This document shows positions 42,901 through 54,900 of a stretch of DNA of 64,000 nucleotides, piece after piece; position 1 is the first letter of the stretch; every line of letters starts with the position of its first letter. Made by a program: the position numbers and the translations under genes. A model generated the notes under the pieces. It did no database searches. It had not been told where the DNA came from and was given only the letters and a program-made list of their open reading frames with translations. This DNA is from Escarpia spicata. Its lineage: Eukaryota; Annelida; Polychaeta; Sabellida; Siboglinidae. The stretch is taken from assembly GCA_963995525.1 (NCBI GenBank), contig OZ023213.1:18363965-18427964 (forward strand), written 5' to 3'.

Positions 42901-45900
42901 TTATCAGTGCTGTCACTATGATTGGTGGTTGCCAGTGTTGTCAGTGTGATGTGTGTGTTGCCATTGCTGTCAGTGCGGTTGGTGTTTTGCCAGTGCTGTC
43001 AGTGTAATTAATGTATTGCCAGTGCTGTCAGTGTGATTGGTGTGTTGTCAGTGTGATGCATGTGTTGCCAGTGCTGTCACTGTGATTGGTGTGATGTCAG
43101 TGTGTTGTCAGTGCTGTCACTATGATTGGTGTGTTGCCAGTGTTGTCAGTGTGATGTGTGTGGTGCCAATGATGTCAGTGTGGTTGGTGTTTTGCCAGTG
43201 CTGTCATTGTGATTGATGTATTGCCAGTGCTGTCAGTGTGATGTGTGTGTTGGCAGTGCTGTCAGTGTGATGTGTGTGTGTTGCCAGTAATATGTGTGTT
43301 GGCAGTGCTGTCAATGTGATGTGTGTGCTGTCAGTGTGATGTGTGTGCTGTCAGTGTGATGTGTGTGTTGACAGGGTGATGTGTGTGCTGTCAATGTGAT
43401 GTGTGTGCTGTCAGTGTGATGTGTGTGCTGTCAGTGTGATGTGTGTGCTGTCAGTGTGATGTGTGTGCTGTCAGTGTGATGTGTGTGCTGACAGGGTGAT
43501 GTGTGTGCTGTCAATGTGACGTGTGTGCTGTCAGTGTGATGTGTGTGCTGTCAGTGTGATGTATGTGCTGTCAGGGTGATGTGTGTGCTGTCAGGGTGAT
43601 GTGTGTGCTGTCAGTGTGATGTATGTGCTCTCAGTGTGATGTGTGTGCTGCCAATGTGATGTGTGTGCTGTCAGTGTGATGTGTGTGCTGTCAGTGTGAT
43701 GTGTGTGCTGTCAGTGTGATGTATGTGCTCTCAGTGTGATGTGTGTGCTGTCAGTGTGATGTGTGTGCTGTCAGTGTGATGTGTGTGCTCTCAGTGTGAT
43801 GTGTGTGCTGACAGGGTGATGTGTGTGCTGACAGGGTGATGCGTGTGCTGTCAATGTGATGTATGTGCTCTCAGTGTGATGTATGTGCTGTCAGTGTGAT
43901 GTGTGTGCTGTCAGTGTGATGTGTGTGCTGTCAGTGTGATGTATGTGCTCTCAGTGTGATGTGTGTGCTGTCAATGTGATGTGTGTGCTGACAGGGTGAT
44001 GTGTGTGCTGACAGGGTGATGCGTGTGCTGTCAATGTGATGTGTGTGCTGTCAATGGGATGTGTGTGCTGCCAATGTGATGTGTGTGCTGTCAGTGTGAT
44101 ATGTGTGCTGTCAGTGTGATGTGTGTGCTGACAGGGTGATGCGTGTGCTGTCAGTGTGATGTGTGTTGGCAGTATTGGCGGGGAAGAAGAAGGCAATTTT
44201 CAAGGCGTATGACGAGATAGACAAGGCGCCAGAGGAGAAGGCACGAGGTATCACCATCAATGCCGCAGTGGTCAGCTACCAGACAGACAAGAGGCACTAC
44301 GGACACGTAGACTGCCCGGGTCATGCTGATTACATCAAGGTACGACCACCTGTACTGTCATGTCTTATATATCTAGGCCTCGATATTAACATTGGCCTGC
44401 TGGCCCGGCGCCTTTTTTGAGGCTGTCGCGCCAATTTAGGCCACCAGTTTTCATATTTTACTGCCCTGTCGGGCCATTGGTTTCAATCCGATTGACCACC
44501 ATCGTGTTTCCGGTAACCCGACCATACCTAGAAAAAATAGGGCAACCCTAAAGCCTAATCTTTTTATTTGATATTTAAATCAGTGTTTGTTTTGTTACAT
44601 TTTTGTTACAACTAATTAAATAACGGCAACTCAAACTCAGTCGTGTGTACAATGACATGTATGCACTGCCAAACTCATTTGTATCCGCCCGTGTGATTGG
44701 CGAATGGCGGGGGGCTATTAATTATTCACCCAATAAGCGGTCTTGTTACATGTTGGCTATGGATGGCAGGCAATCTCAACTGTTGTCTGCATGATAAAAT
44801 GCTAGTGCATATAATATTCCACAATGGAAAGGCATCAAGGAAATTTTTTATACTTTCAAACATTGATAGCATTGCTAAAGACCATGGCTGCACCAGTGGA
44901 TCTTGTAATACAGCTGTGGCTTGAGGGGAAAGAGAGCAAGGTCGGGATTCTGGTCAGCGTTCACATTGTCCCACACCACTGCATTGTTTACATCAGCATC
45001 AGTCATCACCAGTCATAATGATACTGTGATACACATGGTATCTGCATTCAGATGCACATTTATCATGGTATAATGTGCCTGATCCTGGCAATACCTGCCT
45101 TAGTATTGAGCCTCAGGCACAGCCAAAACCAAGAAATGCTTTTGATGTGCTGAGGACAGCCAGCTAAAGTATCAAGCCCCGGAGCTGAAAATAGGTCAGT
45201 GATGTCTCATATTTAATGGGTACAAAATCTTAATGTCAAGGCCTGTTGTCCACGTTCCTGTTTTGGCTCTAGATTATAAAAAAATTGATTAATAAGTTAT
45301 CTGAATATGGCCTTGTGCAGTGTAACGCTGACTACAAGTGCAACGAGCACACACTAGATCTTGTCTTTGTCCGTAGTGCAGAGTGTAATGTTAAGAAAAT
45401 AGACAAGGCATTATGAACTCGTGTGCCAACCGACCAAAGCAGACTTTCTCACTAACAGTACGTATATTGATGAGGATTTTGATATATTTTATGACATTTT
45501 GTATGCTGCCATAAAACGAATGCATTTTTCATATCTGCATTCGTGGACGTAAATACCAAGTATGGTATGATAACGATATGATCGCAGCCTTGAATGAGAA
45601 AGACTCCGCACACAAAGCATGGAAACGCTCACATTCGTTATCTGATTACGAAGTATTTTCTGAACTACGCATCAGTTTTAAGATACTTAAAAGAGAAAGG
45701 TATTGTGACTACATATCGGAAATTGAACTGTCCGTCAAACAAAACACCAAACGTCTATTCAGTTTTGTCAAAAGCAAGCAAACTAATGTAAAGATTCCTA
45801 ACTCAGTAGTATATAATGGCACTGAGGCAGACAGTCCAGCTGACATAGCAGAATTATTTTCTGACCACTTCGAATCTGTCTTTACATTAGTAAACAACCT

Positions 45901-48900
45901 TGTTTATCCACGTATTCCCTCCTATCAATCCGACTCAATGACTAATATCAATGTGTCTTATGATGAGTACCCCGTAGTACTAAGAACCACCGATGTAAAC
46001 AAAGCATGCGGTCCTGACAATATATCGGGTGTAATCCTTATGGAATGGGCCGCCGAATTAGCAGGTCCACTAACTGTACTTTTTAATATGTCCTTTAACT
46101 GTGGAACTTTTCTAACTTGTTTTAAACGAGCAAATGTTATTCCAGTGTACAAGAAGGAAGATGAATGAAATATGTGCAACTACAGACCTATCTCTCTCTT
46201 ACCGCTATTTAGCAAAGTTTTTGAGAAAGTGGTATACGACTCGTTGTATGAGCATGAACAATTTCAAGCAGCCAACATGGATTTGGGAGGCATAAAAGTA
46301 CAGTATCTAATCTATTGTGTTACTTGAATGCCATTTCTGAATCTATTGACAACAAGAAACAAGTTGATTCTGTTTATTTGGACTTCAGCAAAGCCTTTGA
46401 TTCAGTATGCCACCTATTGTTAATTCACAAGCTTAGATCATATGGCTATTCCAGGTAATGCATCGAGTGGTTGCAGTCTTCCCTTGTCAACCGAAAACAA
46501 TGCGTGGTCCTCGAAGGCAAAACATCCGATTGGAAGCCGGTGTTGTCTGGTGTACCACAAGGTTCACAAGTTGGACCACTTCTGTTTATCTTGTATATTA
46601 ACAATCTCACTAATCATGTTGATTCATGTGAAATGTCACCGTATGCTGATGATTCCAAATTGTTTAAAGAAATTACGTCAGTGACCGATTGTTAGTTGGT
46701 GCAGAAGGATCTGGACAGTGTATGTCTTCGATGTGAAACATTGCAGCTTAAACTTGATATTGACAAATTCTGCGTAATGTCGTTCACTAACAAAAAGAAA
46801 CGTATATTCTATGACTACACGATTTTAAGCCAGTCTCTGCCCAAGGTCACCGCTGTCAAAGATCTAGGTGTCACATTGACTGACAGTTTGACTTTTAAAG
46901 ATCATATGAATCGTAGTGTTTTTAAAGCTGTTAAGATTAGTGGTTTTATTAAGCGTGTTTGCACAACATTGACCAATGTACAGGCTTTGCGATCCATGTA
47001 TATAGAATATCTCTAGTCAGAAGTCAGTTGGAGTATTGCAGTGTTATCTGGAATCCCTGGCAATGTACGTTTATTGACAAAATTAAGTTAACAAAAAATT
47101 AAATATCTATGTTACAAATCCAAAGCACAGTACTCCTCTGACAGTTTTCCTGAACTTTGCCATCATTTTAGACTACCTTCCCTTCAACATCGTAGGCAAG
47201 TTGCAGATCTCATCTTTTTACACAAGTGTGCACTCCAACTAGACTTATCTTAACTGATAGCAGCTATCCAATTTCACTGTCCTTCACAATCTCTACGAAA
47301 CTACACCGCTTTTAGAGTTTCCAATAGCAGAACATTAGAAAACACTGTTTTGAATAGATGCATGAATATTTTCAACATGTAATTTTTAAGTGATCCAACT
47401 TGTGATATATTTTCAGGAGCTGAAACCTTTAGATCTTCAATTCAAAAACATTTCTATGTATAACAGGTGTTTGCCTGGTATATTTGATGTTGATATTGCA
47501 TGGTTTTTATGTCCTTATTGTTCTATTATTTTATTATTTATATGTATTGTTTCAATTAAATCAGTCCTGTTACTGGGTCCACTGGACTGGTTGGAAGCAG
47601 AATAAATAAATATAAAATAAATACAAGACAAATGTAAATAATTTAATATCAACACTTCAAAAGGGCACAATTAAACATCCTCTAAAATAGTTATGAGGAA
47701 TCTACAGTGTTGACTCTAACATATTTATTCTTTTAGCCATTGTGTTAAGTGATTTTTTTTCCACAGACAAATTGGCAGAACGTCTTCCATTTTGAACAAG
47801 ACTAGCCATCCCAGGCTCCTAAAATGACTACTTAAAATCTAAAATTCACAGGAACTAACACGATGAATACATAATAATACATAATTAAGTTACATTTTTC
47901 ATGTTTGCTGTTGTTTGAGGCACATCAAGAAATAGTTTTCTAGTAACTTAATATTATGTTTTACTTGTTCCGTGACATTAGTGTCTGTATGTTGGTGTTG
48001 TGTGGCATTAGTGTCTGTATGTTGGTGTTGTGTGGCATTAGTGTCTGCATGTTGGTGTTGTGTGGCATTAGTGTCTGTATGTTGGTGTTGTGTGACATTA
48101 GTGTATGTATGTTGTTGTTGTGTGGCATTAGTGTCTGTATGTTGGTGTTGTGTGGCATTAGTGTCTGTATGTTGGTGTTCCGTGGCATTAGTGTCTGTAT
48201 GTTGGTGTTGTGTGGCATTAGTGTCTGTATGTTGGTGTTGTGTGGCATTAGTGTCTGTATGTTGGTGTTGTGTGGCATTAGTGTCTGTATGTTGGTGTTG
48301 TGTGGCATTAGTGTCTGTATGTTGGTGTTGTGTGGCATTAGTGTCTGTATGTTGGTGTTGTGTGGCATTAGTGTCTGTATGTTGGTGTTGTGTGGCATTA
48401 GTGTCTGTATGTTGGTGTTGTGTGGCATTAGTGTCTGTATGTTGGTGTTGTGTGGCATTAGTGTCTGTATGTTGGTGTTGTGTGGCATTAGTGTCTGTAT
48501 GTTGAGTTTGTGTGTTTTCTAGAATATGATCACAGGCACAGCTCAGATGGATGGAGCCATCCTTGTCATTGCTGCCACTGACGGAACAATGCCACAGACA
48601 AGAGAACATTTGCTGCTCGCCAAACAGGTCAGATACCAGTCTCGTTTAACTCTCACCCACCGCGTAACTTCACTGAGAAAGAGAGTCTGATGATAGATGA
48701 CAAAATGACTGTTATAACCCGGCAGATGGCATCGCTTCATTTTGGCGATTGAGCCTGTATTTACATGTGTGGTTAAAATATATTTAATGCCATGTGTTGC
48801 ATGTATTTTAGATAACGCAGTTGTGTTTCTAATAGTTTACAGACAATACTGCAAGGTACCTGGAAATTAAGTGTTTAGAAAGTTGAGTGTTATTGGATTT

Positions 48901-51900
48901 ACCCCTGCGACCTAAACATTATTATTTGCGGTTCAGTTTTATTTTGTTGCGTGACTTGTGTCAATGTATTCAGAGTTGGTTCAAATGGTTTGTATAAACA
49001 TAATTTCTAATACTTTATTGTCGCACAAAAGATGACACTGTCCTAGGGTGACCTTAATTGTGATGTGGCTGTTATACCGAGGTGACCGAGGTTCCAACTA
49101 GGTAATGTTGAGGGAATTTCTGAAATACGTTCTTTAGAAAATTAGTGTTTACGTCATCACCAATCGGTGACAAATCAGCTAATTGTCTTGTGCTTGAAAC
49201 TGAGGCTGATTCTGTGTGTTCCAGATTGGAATCACCCATATTGTAGTCTATATTAACAAGGCTGATGCAGCAGACACTGAGATGTTGGAACTGGTAAGTA
49301 TTATGTATTCATACTTTTTTACCACTAGTGTTGTAACGATACAGTACCCTTACAATACATATCATGATTCACGAGTCATGATACATTTCGTGATTTTTAT
49401 TAAACTTTGTTGTTAGAGATGTTTTGACTGTTATACAGAGTTTCCTGGGACGAACTCATGTGAAGGGGTCTGAGATGTGACCTGTTCTATTTTTTAAACA
49501 TTGTCTTAAAATATACATTGTGGTGCATTTTTAAGAGGGTCTACTTTCCTCTTTATGATAGGAGACATCATTTTTGTAATGCATGTGAACATGTATACGT
49601 TTTTTTTCTAGTCAACTTAAAAATGCCCCAATCTTGTACAAATATTTTACATATCAACTTCTAAATTGTTTGACAAGGAAAACAATTCAGATTCTGTTCA
49701 AGGCCCACATCCTGTAGAACAGTAACTTGCCAATCTTTGTTAGAAGACAGGTTGTCTTGTTTCAATAAAGCAGGCAGTTTTATTAAAGGGAAACAAAAAT
49801 TGGGTGTTTTCAACAAGGTTATTCGAGTAAACTGCCGGCATAGTAATCTTGATTGTAGTTGCTAATGATTAATTGTTACTAGCTATCTTAGATGCATAGG
49901 CCCAAAAATATGCCCTTTGTTTCCTTTTAACTATTTGTGATGTTGGATACTGTCACCAGGTGGAGATGGAAGTACGAGAGTTGTTGGCTGAGTTCGGCTA
50001 CGACTCGGAGAATACACCGGTCATTATTGGCTCAGCCCTTTGTGTACTCGAGGTAAGATGTCCTCTTGTACATTATTGGTAACCCTGTTTTGGGGTAGAA
50101 CTGACAGTGGTGCTGTTTGCCTGATGTGGTTTTGAACGACTACTGACAGCAGGCCTGTATTCCTGAAAATAAGTAATAATTAAGTATAAATGTTGGAATA
50201 CTGACAGGAATTTGTTAGGGTAGGCAGAACCTGGAGAATCATTAATATGCATGAAGTACAAAATGTCCACAGCTGCTACTGGTGCAGTATGAAACCGTTA
50301 TAATGCGAAGGCACATAGACGGCGCTATGCATAACAGTTCTCATGTACATTTTCTCTAAGGTTTATTGCTGATGGACTGCTGTAAAAGTTATTCTAACAC
50401 TGCACAAAGACCAGTAATAAGTCGGTGCCATTCCAGATCGACAAACACTGTAAAGCTGGAGACACCATTCTCATGTAAATGTGTGTGTAATTATGATTGA
50501 TGCAGGACAGAGAACCAGAAATTGGCGTCAATTCAATAATCAAATTACTGGATGCTGTGGACAACTATATTCCCGAGCCGAAGAGGGACTTGGATAAGCC
50601 ATTCTACCTGCCAATTGAACAGGTCTTCTCCATCGCGGGTGAGTTGACAGTGTATGATAAGTAGACTCAACTCACACAATTCACAACTGATACACAGACA
50701 CCGCAATAACAGCAACCTCCCACAGTTCAAGAACCTACTGAAGGCTTTTTGTTTCCATTAAATGTGTTTTATATATCTCACATTGTATTTTAAATAAAGT
50801 TGTATCTAATTATTTGTTGTTGTAATATTGATGGAATTCATATTTTATTACCTATTTATACATTTTCTTTAAATAATTGTAAATTTTGCATAGTTTTAAT
50901 ATTCTAAGTAATATAGTTAATACTATTATTTGTAATATCTTCCTATATAATTTTTAGCTTGTGAATTAGGAATATCAGACAAAATTACTTCTGTTTGCGG
51001 GACGGGGATAGAGGCAGTTTTCATGTGGCGGCGGACACCAGTATTTTACGCTTTGGACTGATATTATTAACCATTTCAGTACGACAGGCCGGATTTCCGA
51101 CCGCACTGTCTGTGACGCTTCAGTACGACAGGCCGGTTATTCGGCATTGACGATGTCTGCTATTCAAATCGTTTTTACTCATAATTATTCACTATATGGA
51201 GCCACTTGTTGTGTACGGTTGTCAAGGCAAATAAATTAGCTTTTCAGCAGTGGTCATCATTTAGTATCGCTCAATAATAGTTTATGGAGATTTTCGCGGT
51301 TTTTAATGATGGATTATCAAAATCTGCGGTGGCCACAATGGCGGACAGCATTACTTCAACTAGCGATTTACCACCTTATGTTTTGGACAGCTTATTTGAT
51401 AGTTTTAGCAAAGAATTTTTTTGGATGTTGACGATGGACACAATAATAATGTCAGCAAATTTAGTATACAAGTGTGTTCAGCAACTGCAAAAACGTTGAA
51501 ATCTTGGCGGTGATATTGGATTGCTGGTTACCATGATGATGGAATGTAAAATGACATGACTCATTTTACTCGTTCATTATAATAACTTCTGAAAATATAT
51601 GACATTCCTATTCATAAAAAGCATTTTTGTTGCTCAAATCTTGACTTGAAGTGAGGTAGTCCATTGTCTTGCATATTCACTGGGAAAGCAGTAATCAGTG
51701 GTCACAGCTGGTTAGGGCTGTAGTACTGAAATGGTTAATATATTGATATCATCATATAAATGTTTACAAACTCTCGTCTGAAGAGAATGAGATGGAGTGG
51801 GGGGCTGGGGAGAGATGAAAGTAATTTTGTCTGATATCAGGCATCAACGTTCTGAGATGATCCCTTAATGTGAGTCTTTGTTAGAGTATGATGCGCTGTG

Positions 51901-54900
51901 CACACTCGTGAATGTGACAGTAGTTCTGGATTTGAAGGTGTTAAAATAAAGTGTTATTATCATGGTGTGTGGTCCCGCAGGTCGTGGCACTGTCGTAACA
52001 GGGAAGCTGGAGCGAGGCATCATAAAGAAGGGAGACGATGCACTCATCCTGGGACATGGGAAGACATTCAAAACTACCATCACAGGTACTCTACTCAACA
52101 CAGTAGCAAGTGTGCCGAGGGAAATATCACTATAATGATGTAAGGCTTAACAGTGGTGTTGTCTAATATCACTATAATGATGTAAGGCTTAACAGTGGTG
52201 TTGCCAAATATCACTATAATGATGTAAGGCTTAACAGTGGTGTTGCCCGTGTGGTGTGGAGATGTTCAATCAGATGATTCACTTAACAGTAATGTTGTTA
52301 GGTATGTTTGACTTAATTGTGATTTACCTACCAGTGATGTTTTGTTGTCAGGCGTGTTTGACCTGACAGTGGTGTTGTGTTGTCAGGCGTACTGTGCTGT
52401 GTTGTCAGGTGTGTCTGACCTAACACTGTACTGTGTGGTCAGGTGTGTTTGCCCTAACAGTGGTGTTGTGATCAGGTGTGTTTCACCTAACACTGGTGTG
52501 TTGTCAGGTGTGTTTCACCTGACAGTGTTGTTGTATTGTCAGGTGTGTTTGACCTGACAGTAGTGTTGTCTTGTCAGGTGTGTGTGACCTATCAGTGTGG
52601 TTGTGTTGTCAGGTGTGTTTGACCTATCAGTGGTGTTGTGTTGTCAGGTTGTTTGACCTGACAGTGGTGTTGTCCTATCAGGTGTGTTTGACCTAACACT
52701 GTGTTGTGTTGTCAGTTTGTTTGACCTAACACTGTGTTGTGTTGTCAATTTGTTTGATCTAACACTGTTGTGTTGTCAGTTTGTTTGATCTAACACTGTT
52801 GTGTTGTCAGTTTGTTTGATCTAACACTGTGTTGTGTTGTCAGTTTGTTTGACCTAACACTGTGTTGTGTTGTCAGTTTGTTTGACCTAACACTGTGTTG
52901 TGTTGTCAGTTTGTTTGACCTAACACTGTGTTGTGTTGTCAATTTGTTTGACCTAACACTGTGTTGTGTTGTCAGTTTGTTTGATCTAACACTGTTGTGT
53001 TGTCAGTTTGTTTGACCTAACACTGTGTTGTCAGTTTGTTTGACCTAACACTGTTGTGTTGTCAGTTTGTTTGATCTAACACTGTGTTGTGTTGTCAGTT
53101 TGTTTGACCTAACACTGTGTTGTGTTGTCAATTTGTTTGACCTAACACTGTGTTGTTTTGTCAGTTTGTTTGACCTAACACTGTGTTGTGTTGTCAGTTT
53201 GTTTGACCTAACACTGTGTTGTGTTGTCAGTTTGTTTGACCTAACACTGTGTTGTGTTGTCAGTTTGTTTGACCTAACACTGTGTTGTGTTGTCAGTTTG
53301 TTTGATCTAACACTGTTGTGTTGTCAGTTTGTTTGACCTAACACTGTGTTGTCAGTTTGTTTGACCTAATACTGTTGTGTTGTCAGTTTGTTTGATCTAA
53401 CACTGTGTTGTGTTGTCAGTTTGTTTGACCTAACACTGTGTTGTGTTGTCAATTTGTTTGACCTAACACTGTGTTGTTTTGTCAGTTTGTTTGACCTAAC
53501 ACTGTGTTGTGTTGTCAGTTTGTTTGACCTAACACTGTGTTGTGTTGTCAGTTTGTTTAACCTAACACTGTGTTGTGTTGTCAGTTTGTTTGACCTAACA
53601 CTGTGTTGTGTTGTCAGTTTGTTTGACCTAACACTGTGTTGTGTTGTCAGTTTGTTTGACCTAACACTGTGTTGTGTTGTCAGTTTGTTTGACCTAACAC
53701 TGTGTTTTGTTGTCAGTTTGTTTGATCTAACACTGTGTTGTGTTGTCAGTTTGTTTGATCTAACACTGTTGTGTTGTCAGTTTGTTTGACCTAACACTGT
53801 GTTGTGTTGTCAGTTTATTTGACCTGACACTGTGTTGTGTTGCCAGGTGTTGAAATGTTCCACCAGATATTGGACAGGGCGGAGGCGGGGGATCAGGTTG
53901 GCGCCCTCATCCGAGGGGTTAAGAGGGACGAGCTTCGTCGCGGCCACGTCCTCTCAAAGCCTGGCTCCATCAGTATGCACAACCACTTCAGGGCCCAGGT
54001 GCGCACTCACTACCTGCCAGTAACAACAACCTATTGATTCCACCTGTCTTTGTTTCAAACCATGGGCAGTTCAGTTCACCTCGTGCTGTAGTTGTCTTTT
54101 AGAAGATACTCTATAAGTGTTCTGTCAGTTGCCTGTGCTAGGGAAGTACCACACAAGATTTAACAAGATTTAACAAGATTGCCACCCAGAGAATTAACTA
54201 TAGGTGGCAGGGGGACAAGGAAGCCCTTTGGCTTATCGAGAGTCCGACCCTTTTATCTATGTGTATCCCGCCCGTCTGAGGTATGTGTCGATTTTATTTT
54301 TAAACATATTCACGCTACTAGCACCCACACAATCAGCAGGTAATCTGTTCCATTCATTTACAATCCTTTGTGAAAATGAAAACTTTCTTATATCCAATCT
54401 ACTCTGCTCCTTTGCTAATGCAAGTTCATGTCCTCTAGTCCTTCTATCTTTCTTAACTGAGAAAAACATATTTCTATCAATATTTTCATAACCCTTCAAT
54501 ATTTTAAACACTTCTATCTGAACTCCTCTCAATCTCCTGGTCTCTAGTGTTGTTAAACCACATTTTTTAGGCGTATTTCGTAACTAAGATCCCTCAGATT
54601 TGGTATCATTTTAGTTGCTCTCCTCTGCACTCTTTCTAGCATATCTATGTCCTTCCTGCGATATGGCCTCCACGCTTGAATACAATATTCTAAATGAGGC
54701 CTAACTATTGTTTTGTACAGCGGTATTATTAGCTCTTTTTCCTTATACGTTATGTTTCGCCTAATTAATCCAAGGATTTGATTTCCCTTTGAAGCTGCAA
54801 TTCCGCCCTGCTCAGAAATCTTCATATCAGCACTAACGGTTAACCCTAAGTCCTTTTCTTTTACAGTAGTACTTAGTACAGTACCCCCCATTGTATATTC

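Noticed and set aside
47899..48609. Long His/Asn/Thr and Cys/Val repeat proteins
   Set aside because: The 30-bp period keeps frames open; the array is intronic and flanked by TUFM exons.
51284..51499. 71-codon ORF in the piggyBac-type element as a transposase
   Set aside because: No DDE or zinc-finger signature and far shorter than a transposase.
52812..53789. Repeated [11 protein letters not shown] protein
   Set aside because: The 33-bp intronic array gives open frames by period alone.
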